Below are positions 25,041 to 35,630 of a stretch of DNA of 64,000 nucleotides, piece by piece. Position 1 is the first letter of the stretch; each line of letters opens with the position of its first letter. The position numbers and the translations under genes are program-made. Location: NCBI RefSeq assembly GCF_002155425.1, contig NZ_MUYG01000011.1, forward strand, positions 847,944 through 911,943. Reading direction: 5' to 3'. The stretch is from Erythrobacter donghaensis. Lineage in GTDB: Bacteria > Pseudomonadota > Alphaproteobacteria > Sphingomonadales > Sphingomonadaceae. The notes below the pieces were generated by a model, which made no database searches, was not told the origin of the DNA, and worked only from the letters and a program-made list of their open reading frames with translations.

Positions 25041-27560
25041 TTGTCCCGCCGTTCCGGCCCCAGTCCCAAGCTGCCTGCCGCCCCGTCCTCCGGTGCCGAT
25101 GTCGCCGATGGCACTGCTGTGTCCATTCCCCCTGCCACCGTGCTGATGGGGCTGGGCGCTGCCGTGCTGGCGAGTGCCGGGGTGCTCTATGTCGCCACCG
25201 GGAGCTGGCTGGTGGCGCTCGCCTTCGTGCTGGCGGCTGGGTTGATGCTTGGCGGGGTGGTGCTGCTTGACCGGGTGCGTGCCGCGCCCGCCGCCGACGC
25301 GCCCGCTGCGCCCGACTGGAGCGTGACGGTCGCCGCGATCGAGCGTGCGGGCGAGGCGATCGCCATCACCGACCGCGCCAACCGCATGGTCTGCGCCAAC
25401 CGCTTCTTCCTCGACACCTTCGGCACCGGCGCCGCGCCGCCCGCTTTGCCGCTCGAACGCGCACAGCTCGAAGCGGTGACGCTGCTGGCGCGCAACGCTT
25501 GGCGCGACGGGACGGCGGCGCTCGAGGAGGTCGAAGCGTCGGACGAGACCCGCTGGCAGATCACCGCCACCCGCGCCGGGCGCGGCGAGGATCATCTGAT
25601 CTGGCGGCTGCGGCCCGTCACCCGGCCGCGCGGGGCCGATCTCGGCGCGCTCGATCTGGCCGGGCCCTTCGGCAAGATGCTGAGCCGCGCGGGGATCGAG
25701 ACCGCGATCACCACCGCCGACGGCGTGATCCGCATGGTCAGCGCGGGCTTTGCCGAGCGTGCTGCGGGCGACGACACGGCGACGCTGGTGGGGCAGGACT
25801 TCGTCAGTTTCCTGCGGTCGGACGAGCGGGATCGCATCTTCTTCGCCCGCGAGGGGCGCAGCGGCACGCCGCAGACGCTGGTCGACATCCCGCTGGTCGA
25901 TCCCGAGGAGCGCGTCACCGCCGCCCGGCCCGACGAGGCGACCTCGCTGATGCTGCTGATCGATTCGGGCGTGGGCATCGGCAGCGGTTTCGACGGTGCG
26001 GCGCAGGCGGGGGTGGCGCAGCTCGACGCCTTGCTCGCGCAGCTCCCGCTCGGCCTCGCCATGACCGACCGCGACGGGCGCTTCCTGTTCGGCAATGAGG
26101 CCTTCCTGCGCTCCGTCGGGCGCGAGGGACGCGGGTTGCCGCAGTTTCCGACCGATCTGGTGGTGCGCGAGGACAAGGCCGCGCTGTCCGACGCGGTGCG
26201 ACGCCACGGGCGCGGGCCTTCGACCAGTGGCGATGTCGCGGTGCGGCTCGTCAACAGCCCTGAAGAGCCGGTCAGCCTCGGCCTTGCGGGCGTGCGCGGG
26301 CTGGGCGAGGCGGCGGTGCTGCTCAGCCTTGCCGACACCAGTCAGGAAAACCAGCTGCGCCGTCAGGTCGCGCAGGCGACCAAGATGCAGGCGGTGGGCC
26401 AGCTGGCCGGCGGGGTCGCGCATGATTTCAACAACGTGCTGACCGCGATCATCGGCACCTGCGACCTGATGCTGCTGCGCCATATTCCGGGCGACAGCGA
26501 CTATGACGACATCCAGCAGATCCGCGCCAATTCCAACCGCGCCGCCGCCCTGACGCGCCAGCTGCTCGCCTTCTCGCGCCAGCAGACGCTGCGGCCCGAG
26601 ATCATCCAGCTGCCCGACGTCGTCAGCGAGGTCAGCCCGCTGATCAAGCGGCTGCTGGGTGAGAAGATCACCTATTACGTCCAGCATGATCGCAACCTCG
26701 GCCCGGTGCGCGCCGATCCGCAGCAGTTGGAACAGGTGATCATGAATCTCGCCGTGAATGCCCGCGACGCGATCAATTCGCGCGGGAACGGGCAGGGGCG
26801 GATTTCGCTCTACACCCGCACGCTTCAGGCCAAGCAGGTGATCCAGCTCGGCTCGGAAGTGCTTCCGCCAGCGGACTACACCGTGCTGATCGTGCAGGAC
26901 ACCGGCGGCGGTATTCCGCCGCACGTGCTGCCAAAGCTGTTCGAGCCGTTCTTCACCACCAAGGAACAGGGCAAGGGCACCGGCCTCGGCCTGTCGACCG
27001 CCTACGGGATCGTCAAGCAATCGGGCGGGTTCATCTTTGCTGACAATATCGCCGACAAGGCCGGGCGGGTCACGGGCGCGCGGTTCACGGTCTATTTCCC
27101 GGTCCATCGCGGCGAGATGCCCAGAAAGCGCCCGGTGCAGGAGCTGGTCTCGTCCGACTGGTCGGCGGGGGGCAAGGTGCTGCTGGTGGAGGACGAGGAC
27201 ATGGTCCGCATCGTCGCCGAACGTGCGCTGGCACGGGCAGGCTACACCGTCACCGGCTGCGCCAATGGCGAGGAGGGCCTTGCCGCGATCGTCGAGGGCG
27301 GGGAGTTCGACATCGTCGTGTCCGATGTGGTGATGCCGGGGATGGACGGCCCCGCGATGGTGCGCGAAATCCGCAATCGCCTGCCGACCATGCCGGTGCT
27401 GTTCATGTCGGGCTATGCCGAGGAACAGCTGCGCCGCGACATCGACATCCCCGACATGCACTTCATCGCCAAGCCCTTCAGCGTCGCTTCGATCGGCGAC
27501 AAGGTCGGCGCGGTGCTGCGCGAGGCCCGCAGCGAACAGGGGGCCGGGGCGGGCAGCTGA
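25041..27560 (+). CDS. cckA: Cell-cycle hybrid histidine kinase CckA
   Basis: An 839-residue inner-membrane kinase at the top of the CckA-ChpT-CtrA/CpdR phosphorelay. Two membrane helices lie at about 30-75, followed by PAS-like sensing regions (about 95-420). The dimerisation helix has the phospho-acceptor His461 in [14 protein letters not shown]. The ATPase domain shows [17 protein letters not shown] and [20 protein letters not shown]. The C-terminal receiver domain has the phosphorylated Asp762 in [14 protein letters not shown]. The start is TTG at 25041, backed by AAGGAG nine bases upstream. Its relay partner CpdR is encoded at 41351-41740; chpT and ctrA are not in the window. Confidence 0.95.
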   Translation: MSRRSGPSPKLPAAPSSGADVADGTAVSIPPATVLMGLGAAVLASAGVLYVATGSWLVALAFVLAAGLMLGGVVLLDRVRAAPAADAPAAPDWSVTVAAIERAGEAIAITDRANRMVCANRFFLDTFGTGAAPPALPLERAQLEAVTLLARNAWRDGTAALEEVEASDETRWQITATRAGRGEDHLIWRLRPVTRPRGADLGALDLAGPFGKMLSRAGIETAITTADGVIRMVSAGFAERAAGDDTATLVGQDFVSFLRSDERDRIFFAREGRSGTPQTLVDIPLVDPEERVTAARPDEATSLMLLIDSGVGIGSGFDGAAQAGVAQLDALLAQLPLGLAMTDRDGRFLFGNEAFLRSVGREGRGLPQFPTDLVVREDKAALSDAVRRHGRGPSTSGDVAVRLVNSPEEPVSLGLAGVRGLGEAAVLLSLADTSQENQLRRQVAQATKMQAVGQLAGGVAHDFNNVLTAIIGTCDLMLLRHIPGDSDYDDIQQIRANSNRAAALTRQLLAFSRQQTLRPEIIQLPDVVSEVSPLIKRLLGEKITYYVQHDRNLGPVRADPQQLEQVIMNLAVNARDAINSRGNGQGRISLYTRTLQAKQVIQLGSEVLPPADYTVLIVQDTGGGIPPHVLPKLFEPFFTTKEQGKGTGLGLSTAYGIVKQSGGFIFADNIADKAGRVTGARFTVYFPVHRGEMPRKRPVQELVSSDWSAGGKVLLVEDEDMVRIVAERALARAGYTVTGCANGEEGLAAIVEGGEFDIVVSDVVMPGMDGPAMVREIRNRLPTMPVLFMSGYAEEQLRRDIDIPDMHFIAKPFSVASIGDKVGAVLREARSEQGAGAGS

Positions 27561-27649
27561 TCGCGAGGCGGGAAAACCGCTCCGTTCACCTTGGATAAAC
27601 GCTGGCTATCGTTCATCTTGCCTCCAACCGGATGGGAGAGGACAGGCAT

Positions 27650-29155
27650 ATGGGGCGTCGCGCAATCACCGCCATGGGTGCGGTATCGGGGGCAGCATTG
27701 GCGGCGATGGGCCTCGCAGCCGGGGCCTTGGCCCAGAGCGTGCCTGATCCCGACGCTACCGCGCAGGGCGATGTCGCGCTCACCATCTACAACAATAATC
27801 TCGCGCTGGTGCAGGACGCGCGCCAGCTGGCGATTGCGCAGGGCAAGAGCCGGGTGGAATTCCCCGATGTCTCGGCCCAGATTCAGGCCGAAACCCTTAG
27901 CTTCGCCGCTGCCGACACCACCATCATCGAGCAGAATTTCGACTACGACCTGCTGACCCCCACCAAGCTGATGGAAAAGGCGGTCGGCCAGACCGTCACT
28001 CTGCTGCGCACCAACCCCGCCACCGGGATCGAAACGCGCGAGCGGGCCAAGGTGCTTTCGGTGGTGGGTGGCACGGTGCTCCAGATCGGCGACCGGATCG
28101 AAGTGCTGCGCGACGATGGCCTGCCGGTGCGGGTGATCTTCGACCGCGTGCCGCCGAATCTGCGCGCGCGCCCGACGCTCTCGGTCAATCTCGACAGCAC
28201 CCGTGCGGGCACCCGCCCGGTCAACCTGCGCTATCTCACCAATGGCCTCGGCTGGAGCGCGGACTATGTCGCGCTCTACAACGAGGCGGGCGGCACCATC
28301 GACATGCAGGGCTGGGTGACGCTCACTAACTCCACCGGCACCACCTTTCACAATGCCGATACGGTGCTGGTCGCGGGCAATCCCAATGCCGGCGGCGGCC
28401 CGCGCGGGTTTGGCCAGCGCGGCATGACCCGCGCCGGAACCGAAGCTGCCGCGCGTGAGCGGCTGGGCGATTTCTACCTCTACCCGATCAGCGGCCGCAC
28501 CACGGTCGCCAACGCTCAGACCAAGCAGGTGAGCTTCCTCGACGTGCAGGCCGTGCCCGCAACCAAGATCTATTCGCGCAGCGTCTACTGGCAGCAGAAC
28601 GACGAGCAGCCGCAGAATGTGCAGAGCCGCATCGCTTTCTCCTCCTCGAAGAATCAGGGCCTCGGCGATGCGCTCCCGGCGGGCACGGTCCGCTTCTACC
28701 AGCGTGACAGCCAGGGCACCCCGCAATTCATCGGCGAAAACCAGATCGGCCACACCCCGATGGGCAGCGAGCTGTCGCTGGTGACGGGCGATGCCTTCGA
28801 CATCACGGTCAAGGCCGAGGTCGAAAAGCGCGAGACCATCACCTCGGAGGAATGGGAGAAGACCGCGCGCTACCGCGTCACCGATGGCGAACAGTCGCGC
28901 ACCATCACGATCGAGCGGCCCAAGACCTATTACCGCACCGTGATGCGCTACACCCTCACCAACGCCAAGGCGCAGCCGGTGGAGGTGCAGCTGACCCAGA
29001 CCGGCCTCAACCGCAGCTGGTGGGCAGACGACTTCCGCATCACCTCGGAAGACATCAAGGGTGAGCAGCTGAACTACGATCAACGCCTCTACAAGGTCGC
29101 TATCCCGGCCGAGGGCGAGCGCGTGATCCGCGTCACCTACGAAACCCGCTACTAG
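27650..29155 (+). CDS. Exported DUF4139 protein, copy 1
   Basis: A 501-residue protein with a signal peptide of about 29 residues (AITAMGAVSGAALAAMGLAA, cut after ALAQ). Near the N-terminus VALTIYNNNLALVQDARQLA and later LRYLTNGLGWSADYVALYNE and MQGWVTLTNSTGTTFHNADT fit the DUF4139 family of secreted or periplasmic proteins without known activity. The segment GKSRVEFPDVSAQIQAETL is also typical. ATG 27650 has GAGAGGA upstream; ATG 27632 is possible. It is followed after 11 bases by a paralogue on the same strand, surely cotranscribed. Confidence 0.85.
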   Translation: MGRRAITAMGAVSGAALAAMGLAAGALAQSVPDPDATAQGDVALTIYNNNLALVQDARQLAIAQGKSRVEFPDVSAQIQAETLSFAAADTTIIEQNFDYDLLTPTKLMEKAVGQTVTLLRTNPATGIETRERAKVLSVVGGTVLQIGDRIEVLRDDGLPVRVIFDRVPPNLRARPTLSVNLDSTRAGTRPVNLRYLTNGLGWSADYVALYNEAGGTIDMQGWVTLTNSTGTTFHNADTVLVAGNPNAGGGPRGFGQRGMTRAGTEAAARERLGDFYLYPISGRTTVANAQTKQVSFLDVQAVPATKIYSRSVYWQQNDEQPQNVQSRIAFSSSKNQGLGDALPAGTVRFYQRDSQGTPQFIGENQIGHTPMGSELSLVTGDAFDITVKAEVEKRETITSEEWEKTARYRVTDGEQSRTITIERPKTYYRTVMRYTLTNAKAQPVEVQLTQTGLNRSWWADDFRITSEDIKGEQLNYDQRLYKVAIPAEGERVIRVTYETRY

Positions 29156-29166
29156 GGGCGGCGGCG

Positions 29167-30801
29167 ATGCGGCTGGCCGCAATCTGGCTGACGGGCGCGG
29201 CGGTGTTGGCCGCTCCGGCTCTGGCGCGCGAGGTGGTGGACGCTTCGGCACCGACTGACCTCGCCGTCACGATCTATCGCAACCCCGACCGCGACCCGGA
29301 CGAGGCGCTCGAGCGCGACTATCCGCAAGGACTCGCGATGATCTCCGAGACCCGCCGCGTGACCTTGCCGCCGGGGGAATCGACGATCCGCTTCGAAGGC
29401 GTGGCCGAGGGCATGATCGGCATCTCGGCGATCGTCACGGGTCTTCCCGGCGGAACGATCGAGAAGAACCGCAACGCACAATTGCTCTCGCCCGCCGCGC
29501 TGGTCGACGGGACGCTCGGCAACCGGGTGACGATCACGCGGATGAACCCCGCGACCGGCGCGCAGGCGAGCGAAAGCGCGGTGGTGCGCACGCGGGCCGA
29601 TGGGGGTCTGGTGCTCCAGACCGCGCAGGGGTTCGAGGCGGTGCAATGTTCGGGGCTCCCCGAAACGCTCGGCTTCAACCGCGTGCCCACGGGCCTCTCC
29701 GCGCAGCCGGTGTTCTCGGTCGACACCCGCTCGGCGCAAGGCGGCACCTACGAGGTGACGCTGACCTATCTTGCCTGGGGCTTCGACTGGCAGGCGAATT
29801 ACGTCGCCAATCTGACCGAGAAGGGCACGGGCGAGGAATTCGAGCTGGGCCTGCTGAGCTGGCTCACGCTGGTCAACGACAATGGCCAGAGCTTCGATAA
29901 TGCCCGCCTCCAGATCATCGCCGGGCGGCTGAATGTCGACAGCGATTACGAGAACCTCGCCGATCCGCCGGTGGGTGAGGGGCTCTATCTCACCTGCTAC
30001 CCGCTGGGCACCACCACGTCTGACCTGCCCGGTCCGCCCCCGCCACCACCACCCCCGCCGATGGCCTATGCGCCCGCCCCGATGATGGAGTCACAGGATC
30101 GCTATATTGTCGTCACCGCGTCGCGCGTAGAGCGCTCCTTGCAGGATGCCCCTTCGGCGGTTTCGGTCATCACCGCGGAAGAGGAAGATCTCGGCGATCT
30201 CAAGCTATTCCGCGTGCCGGACCGGGTGGACGTTTCGGCGAAGGGGATGAAGCAGGTCGCCTTTCTCAACAAGCAGGCGGTCAAGGCGCGCTATCTCTAT
30301 CAGGCGCGATGCAATCCTGGAGATCTAATCGAGCCCGATCTCGACGAGCCCGATCCCGCCGGCCTGCTGCTGGTGACGAATAACGACGACAAGAAAGGCC
30401 TCGGCATCGCGCTCCCGCAAGGGGCGATGACGGTCTACGAACCGACCCAGCGCGGGCCTCAGGTCGCGGCGCAGACCACCTTGCGCGATTACGCGCGCGG
30501 GCAGGATGTCGAACTGACGCTGGGGACAAGCGCGCAGGTCTTCGCGATGTGCGGCAATTACACCCGCGATGGACGCGCCTCGAGCCTCTCCAAATGGGCG
30601 CCGATGCGCGCGGTGCTGACCAATGCCAACCCGCACCCGGTGCGCGTGCGCCTGCAACTGGGCTGGGCAGGCGAATACGACATCCGCTTCCCGCGCCAGA
30701 AGGTGGACGTGAAGAACGGCTGGCAAACGGTCGAGGTCACGGTTCCGGCCAACACCACCAGCAACTTCGAATGGAAGGCGCGCGACGCGGACAGCGAGTA
30801 G
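29167..30801 (+). CDS. Exported DUF4139-like protein, copy 2, with a TonB-receptor plug-like segment
   Basis: A 544-residue paralogue of the previous gene, with signal peptide MRLAAIWLTGAAVLAAPALA. Shared features include LTYLAWGFDWQANYVANLTE and LLSWLTLVNDNGQSFDNARL. After a run of prolines (PPPPPPPPMAYAPAPMM) comes IVVTASRVERSLQDAPSAVS followed by VITAEEEDLGDLKLFRVPDR (about residues 313-352). The first half of this reads like the start of a TonB-dependent receptor plug domain, while the second half (DLGDLKLFRVP) is found in DUF4139 proteins. No barrel follows. Function unknown; possibly a partner of an outer-membrane receptor. Confidence 0.8.
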   Translation: MRLAAIWLTGAAVLAAPALAREVVDASAPTDLAVTIYRNPDRDPDEALERDYPQGLAMISETRRVTLPPGESTIRFEGVAEGMIGISAIVTGLPGGTIEKNRNAQLLSPAALVDGTLGNRVTITRMNPATGAQASESAVVRTRADGGLVLQTAQGFEAVQCSGLPETLGFNRVPTGLSAQPVFSVDTRSAQGGTYEVTLTYLAWGFDWQANYVANLTEKGTGEEFELGLLSWLTLVNDNGQSFDNARLQIIAGRLNVDSDYENLADPPVGEGLYLTCYPLGTTTSDLPGPPPPPPPPPMAYAPAPMMESQDRYIVVTASRVERSLQDAPSAVSVITAEEEDLGDLKLFRVPDRVDVSAKGMKQVAFLNKQAVKARYLYQARCNPGDLIEPDLDEPDPAGLLLVTNNDDKKGLGIALPQGAMTVYEPTQRGPQVAAQTTLRDYARGQDVELTLGTSAQVFAMCGNYTRDGRASSLSKWAPMRAVLTNANPHPVRVRLQLGWAGEYDIRFPRQKVDVKNGWQTVEVTVPANTTSNFEWKARDADSE

Positions 30802-30835
30802 GAAGCCGGTCAGGGCCCGCTCGGAAAAAATTTTC

Positions 30836-30850
30836 GTTCCCTACTTGTTC
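30836..30850 (+). promoter_or_regulatory. LexA operator (SOS box) of recA
   Basis: GTTCCCTACTTGTTC matches exactly the alphaproteobacterial LexA target GTTC-N7-GTTC. It lies 82 bases before the recA start codon, where the promoter is expected. A second half-site GAAC follows at 30856-30859. Confidence 0.88.
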
Positions 30851-30932
30851 CATGAGAACAAACGCGATACATGGCTGTCATGGGCGGCGGAAAACTCCGT
30901 AATGCCCCTAGGCAATCGAAGGAGCGCGTGCG

Positions 30933-32000
30933 ATGGCTACCCAATTGAAATTGGTGGAAGAGGACAAGAAAGCCGTGGACCGTCAGAAGGCTCTCGAAGC
31001 CGCGCTCGCGCAGATTGATCGTGCATTTGGCAAGGGTTCGGCGATGAAGCTGGGCTCGAAGGAAGCGATGCAGGTCGAAGCGATTTCAACCGGGTCGCTG
31101 GGGCTCGACATCGCGCTCGGTATCGGCGGCCTGCCGCGTGGCCGGGTGATTGAGGTCTATGGTCCGGAAAGCTCGGGCAAGACCACGCTGGCGCTGCACG
31201 TGATTGCCGAAGCGCAGAAGATGGGCGGCACCGCCGCTTTCGTCGACGCGGAGCACGCGCTTGATCCGGTCTATGCCAAGAAGCTGGGCGTGGATATCGA
31301 CGAGCTGATCGTCTCGCAGCCCGACACCGGGGAGCAGGCGCTGGAAATCGTCGATACGCTGGTGCGCTCCAACGCGATCGATGTGCTGGTGGTCGATTCG
31401 GTCGCGGCGCTGGTGCCGCGCGCGGAAATCGAAGGCGAGATGGGCGATTCGCACGTCGGCCTTCAGGCCCGTTTGATGAGCCAATCCTTGCGCAAGCTGA
31501 CCGGCTCGATCAGCCGTTCGCGCTGCATGGTGATCTTTATCAACCAGCTGCGCATGAAGATCGGCGTGATGTACGGGAACCCGGAAACCACCACCGGCGG
31601 CAATGCGCTCAAGTTCTATGCCTCGGTACGTCTCGACATCCGCCGCACCGGCCAGATCAAGGACCGTGACGAGATCACCGGCAACGCGACCCGCGTTAAG
31701 GTGGTCAAGAACAAGGTCGCGCCGCCCTTCAAGCAGGTCGAATTCGACATCATGTATGGCGAAGGCATCTCCAAGATCGGCGAGATCATCGATCTCGGGG
31801 TCAAGGCCGGGCTGGTGGAAAAGTCGGGGAGCTGGTTCTCCTACGATTCGATCCGCATCGGGCAGGGGCGCGAGAACGCCAAGACCTACCTCAAGGAAAA
31901 CCCTGAAGTTTGCGACCGGTTGGAGGCTGCGATCCGCAGCCGCACCGACAAGGTCGCCGAGGAGATGATGACCGGGCCGGACGCGGACTCGGAAGACTGA
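30933..32000 (+). CDS. recA: Recombinase RecA
   Basis: A 355-residue DNA-dependent ATPase that coats single-stranded DNA, promotes strand exchange and triggers LexA cleavage. Walker A is [13 protein letters not shown], followed by [19 protein letters not shown] and the Walker B stretch [19 protein letters not shown]. Loop L1/L2 sequences ([40 protein letters not shown]) are intact. ATG 30933 follows GGAG. The SOS box upstream shows DNA-damage control, and a strong hairpin downstream probably ends the transcript before alaS. Confidence 0.98.
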   Translation: MATQLKLVEEDKKAVDRQKALEAALAQIDRAFGKGSAMKLGSKEAMQVEAISTGSLGLDIALGIGGLPRGRVIEVYGPESSGKTTLALHVIAEAQKMGGTAAFVDAEHALDPVYAKKLGVDIDELIVSQPDTGEQALEIVDTLVRSNAIDVLVVDSVAALVPRAEIEGEMGDSHVGLQARLMSQSLRKLTGSISRSRCMVIFINQLRMKIGVMYGNPETTTGGNALKFYASVRLDIRRTGQIKDRDEITGNATRVKVVKNKVAPPFKQVEFDIMYGEGISKIGEIIDLGVKAGLVEKSGSWFSYDSIRIGQGRENAKTYLKENPEVCDRLEAAIRSRTDKVAEEMMTGPDADSED

Positions 32001-32087
32001 TCCTCAAGCGGGCACCAATGTCCCAATGACCACGGCCGGAGTGTCCCGCTCTTGGCCCGGTCCCAACAGTGCCCGGACACCCGGAAC

Positions 32088-32122
32088 GCCGGCTTGCGCT
32101 CTTCCCCAAGGCGCAGGCCGGC
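32088..32122 (+). terminator. Hairpin downstream of recA
   Basis: Arms 32088-32099 (GCCGGCTTGCGC) and 32111-32122 (GCGCAGGCCGGC) pair over 12 positions with one G-T wobble and an 11-base loop, followed by CTTTC. This is a GC-rich intrinsic terminator of moderate quality, 87 bases after the recA stop codon. Confidence 0.65.
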
Positions 32123-32287
32123 CTTTCGCGTTTCCGGGCGGGGCGATGATCGCGCCTGCCGTTGGCGTGCCGTTGCCGTGTCGTTGGCAGGTCGTTCGCA
32201 TGTCGTCGGTCGGTGATTGCGGCCCCGCAGCCACCGAATTCGCACGCTCCATTGCGAAATGCCTACGCTTTGCCTAACTGCACGGCC

Positions 32288-34939
32288 ATGACGTCGACCA
32301 ACGAAATCCGCCGCTCCTTCCTCGACTATTTCAGCAAGGCCGGCCACGCCGCGACGCCGAGTGCGCCGCTCGTTCCCTACAACGATCCGACGCTGATGTT
32401 CGTCAACGCCGGGATGGTCCCGTTCAAGAACGTCTTCACCGGGCTCGAGACCCCGCCGTCTCCGCGCGCCGCATCGTCGCAGAAATGCGTCCGCGCCGGG
32501 GGCAAGCACAATGATCTCGACAACGTCGGCTATACCGCGCGGCATCACACCTTCTTTGAAATGCTGGGGAATTTCTCCTTCGGCGACTATTTCAAGGAAG
32601 AGGCGATCACCCACGCCTGGACCCTGCTGACCAAGGAGTGGGGCCTGCCGAAGGACAAGCTCACCGTCACCGTCTACCACACCGACGATGAAGCCTTCGA
32701 CCTCTGGAAGAAGATCGCTGGCCTGCCGGATGAACGCATCATCCGCATCCCCACCAGCGACAACTTCTGGTCGATGGGCGACACCGGCCCATGCGGCCCG
32801 TGTTCGGAAATCTTCTACGATCACGGCGACCACATCTTCGGCGGCCCTCCAGGCAGCCCCGACGAGGACGGTGACCGTTTTGTCGAGATCTGGAATCTGG
32901 TGTTCATGCAGTATGAACAGCAGGCCGACGGCACCCGCCGCGACTTGCCGAAGCCCTCGATCGACACCGGCATGGGGATCGAGCGCATCGCCGCCGTGTT
33001 GCAGGGCGTCCACGACAATTACGACACCGACACCTTCAAGGCGCTGATCGCGGCGAGCGAGAGCCTCACCGGCGTCGCCGCCAAGGGCGAGCACGCCGCC
33101 TCGCACCGGGTCATCGCCGATCACCTGCGCTCGACCAGCTTCCTGATGGCGGATGGCGTGCTGCCCTCCAACGAGGGCCGTGGCTACGTGCTGCGCCGGA
33201 TCATGCGCCGCGCGATGCGCCACGCGCACCTGCTGGGCGCAGCCGATCCGCTGATGCACCGGCTCGTCCCCGCGCTCGTCACCGAAATGGGCGCCGCCTA
33301 TCCCGAGCTCCAGCGCGGTCAGGCGCTGATTGCCGAAGTGCTCGAGCGCGAGGAAACCCAGTTCCGCCGCACGCTCGACAAGGGGTTGAAGCTGCTCGAC
33401 GAGGCCACCGGCGATCTCGCCGAAGGCAGCGAGCTCGACGGCGAGGTCGCCTTCCGCCTCTACGACACCTACGGCTTTCCCTATGATCTCACCGAAGACG
33501 CGCTGCGCGCGCGGGGGATCGGGGTCGACAAGGGCGGCTTCGATGCCGCAATGGCCCGCCAGAAGGCCGCCGCGCGCGCCGCGTGGAAGGGCTCGGGCGA
33601 GGCGGCTTCGGGCGAGGTCTGGTTCGACATCGCCGAGCGCGAGGGCGCGACCGAATTCACCGGCTATGCCTCGACCAGTGGTGAGGGCCGGGTGGTCGGA
33701 ATCGTCAAGGGCGGGGCCGAGGTACAGCGCGCAGCCGCTGGCGAAACAGTGGTGATCCTGACCAACCAGACGCCCTTCTACGGCGAAAGCGGCGGTCAGA
33801 GCGGCGATGCCGGGACGATGACGAATGCCGCCGGCTTCAAGGCGAACGTCACCGACACCTCCAAGCCATTGGGCCGCCTTCACGCGCATCAGGTGCAGGT
33901 CGAAGCGGGCGAGGTGGCAGTCGGCGACACGGTCGAACTCAAGGTCGATGCCGCGCGCCGCGACGCGATCCGCGCCAATCACTCGGCGACCCACCTTGTC
34001 CATGCTGCGCTGCGCAACCGGCTTGGCGGGCACGTGACGCAGAAGGGCTCGCTGGTCGCGGAAGACCGGCTGCGCTTCGATTTCTCGCACCCGGTGGCGC
34101 TCACGCCCGAAGACATTGCCGCGATCGAGGCCGAGGTGAACGCCGAAATCCGCGCCAATGAGACCGTCTCGACCCGGCTGATGACCCCCGACGACGCTGT
34201 TGCGGCAGGCGCTTTGGCGCTGTTCGGCGAGAAATATGGCGACGAAGTGCGCGTGCTCGCGATGGGCCGCGCTGGGCGGGAAGGGCGCAACTACTCGGTC
34301 GAACTGTGCGGCGGCACCCATGTGCGCGCCACGGGCGACATTGGTATCTTCCGCATCGTTTCGGAAAGCGCAGTTTCATCGGGGGTGCGCCGCATCGAGG
34401 CGATGACGGGTGAGGGTGCGCGGCAATGGCTGGTCGGGCGCGAGGAAGCATTGAAGTCCGCTGCCATCGTGATCCGCGCGACACCCGAGGAAGTCCCCGC
34501 GCGTCTCGCCGCGCTGCTCGACGAGCGCAAGCGGCTCGAGAAGGAACTCGCCGAGGCGAAGAAAGCTCTCGCGCTGGGTGGCGGCGGTTCCGGCGGGGCG
34601 GCCACGGCTGACGAGACCATCGGGGGCGTGACCTTCTCCGGTCAGGTGCTCGAAGGGCTCGATCCCAAGGAACTGCGCCCGCTGCTCGACGCGGCCAAGC
34701 AGCGCATGGGTTCGGGCGTTGCGACCATCATCGCGGTCAACGACGGCAAGGCGAGCATCGCCGCCGCCGTGACCGATGATCTGACCGCACGCTTCAGCGC
34801 GGTCGACCTCGTGCGCGCGGGCGTGGAAGCGCTCGGCGGCAAGGGCGGTGGCGGACGGCCCGATATGGCGCAGGGCGGCGGGCCGGACGGCAGCAAGGCG
34901 GCCGAAGCGCTGGCGGCGGCAAAGGCGGTGCTGGGCTGA
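32288..34939 (+). CDS. alaS: Alanine--tRNA ligase
   Basis: An 883-residue class II synthetase that charges tRNA-Ala. ATG 32288 gives the family N-terminus ([16 protein letters not shown]); the open frame continues back to 32162 without similarity. The catalytic domain includes [16 protein letters not shown] and [19 protein letters not shown]. The editing domain has [15 protein letters not shown] with the zinc-binding histidines and [13 protein letters not shown] with the cysteine and histidine. The C-Ala region begins after about 720 ([13 protein letters not shown]) and contains [11 protein letters not shown]. Full length and intact. Confidence 0.98.
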   Translation: MTSTNEIRRSFLDYFSKAGHAATPSAPLVPYNDPTLMFVNAGMVPFKNVFTGLETPPSPRAASSQKCVRAGGKHNDLDNVGYTARHHTFFEMLGNFSFGDYFKEEAITHAWTLLTKEWGLPKDKLTVTVYHTDDEAFDLWKKIAGLPDERIIRIPTSDNFWSMGDTGPCGPCSEIFYDHGDHIFGGPPGSPDEDGDRFVEIWNLVFMQYEQQADGTRRDLPKPSIDTGMGIERIAAVLQGVHDNYDTDTFKALIAASESLTGVAAKGEHAASHRVIADHLRSTSFLMADGVLPSNEGRGYVLRRIMRRAMRHAHLLGAADPLMHRLVPALVTEMGAAYPELQRGQALIAEVLEREETQFRRTLDKGLKLLDEATGDLAEGSELDGEVAFRLYDTYGFPYDLTEDALRARGIGVDKGGFDAAMARQKAAARAAWKGSGEAASGEVWFDIAEREGATEFTGYASTSGEGRVVGIVKGGAEVQRAAAGETVVILTNQTPFYGESGGQSGDAGTMTNAAGFKANVTDTSKPLGRLHAHQVQVEAGEVAVGDTVELKVDAARRDAIRANHSATHLVHAALRNRLGGHVTQKGSLVAEDRLRFDFSHPVALTPEDIAAIEAEVNAEIRANETVSTRLMTPDDAVAAGALALFGEKYGDEVRVLAMGRAGREGRNYSVELCGGTHVRATGDIGIFRIVSESAVSSGVRRIEAMTGEGARQWLVGREEALKSAAIVIRATPEEVPARLAALLDERKRLEKELAEAKKALALGGGGSGGAATADETIGGVTFSGQVLEGLDPKELRPLLDAAKQRMGSGVATIIAVNDGKASIAAAVTDDLTARFSAVDLVRAGVEALGGKGGGGRPDMAQGGGPDGSKAAEALAAAKAVLG

Positions 34940-35039
34940 GGCCTTGCCGAGCCAAGCCTTTGAACTTCAGCGTTTCGTAACGTAGTTGCGCCATTCTGGT
35001 CGCAGGAGACAGGCGCTCCTGCCGTCAGGATGGATGTTG

Positions 35040-35630
35040 ATGACAAAGCTCGTGCCGCCGTGGCTGTTTGTGTGCTGCGCCATGCCGTGCGTCGCTCTGG
35101 CGAAACCGGGCTGCGCGCAAGACATGCCGCCGGCTCCGGTTCCCGTCATGACCACTTCCCACCGGACAGGTTTGCGAGGTGATGAGGCATTGCCGTCTCC
35201 CGCGACGGTGATCGCCACGATTGATGGCGTGGACGCTGCCGAAGACACGCCGAAGCCGGTCGCGCCCTATCGGCTGCGTGCGCGGGTGCTGGCAGGTGAG
35301 CGCGAGCTGTGGGCGGGCGATCTTGCGATGACACACTATGGCCGGGCGAACGTGCGCACTTATGTGCAGGATATGGATGCCAATTGCCCGCTGAAGAACG
35401 ATCGCTTCGCAGTCAGGCGCCACACGATCGACCTGTCGGTTGCTCCGGGCAACCGGGAAGGGCCCTACCGCTATAAAGTCGAGGCCAACTGGACTGCGCC
35501 GGCAGAGGCTTGCTCGGACGATGGTATGCGGGGGACCGGGGTGCGGGTCGAAGTCGAGCTGGCCGAGAAGCAGACCTATGTAATCGAGGGCGAAAGGGGG
35601 CTTCGTGTCGAACTTGTGCGCCTACCTTGA
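35040..35630 (+). CDS. Exported hypothetical protein, first of a paralogous pair
   Basis: A 196-residue protein. ATG 35040 has CAGGA nine bases upstream; ATG 35034 is equally in frame. The N-terminus TKLVPPWLFVCCAMPCVALA is a signal peptide. The mature part contains RELWAGDLAMTHYGRANVRT and DMDANCPLKNDRFAVRRHTI, with counterparts in the following gene. Two mature cysteines (in NCPL and EACSDD) could pair. No known domain recognised. The last 26 bases overlap the start of the next gene, so the two are translated in a coupled way. Confidence 0.7.
   Translation: MTKLVPPWLFVCCAMPCVALAKPGCAQDMPPAPVPVMTTSHRTGLRGDEALPSPATVIATIDGVDAAEDTPKPVAPYRLRARVLAGERELWAGDLAMTHYGRANVRTYVQDMDANCPLKNDRFAVRRHTIDLSVAPGNREGPYRYKVEANWTAPAEACSDDGMRGTGVRVEVELAEKQTYVIEGERGLRVELVRLP

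Noticed and set aside
24309..27461. A 1050-codon open frame on the minus strand opposite cckA
   Set aside because: Its translation is a Arg/His/Gly/Ala-biased mirror of the cckA codons, without motif or ribosome-binding site; long antisense frames are expected at this GC content.
31886..34321. An 811-codon minus-strand frame opposite recA and alaS
   Set aside because: It covers two well-identified genes in antisense and has no family signature.
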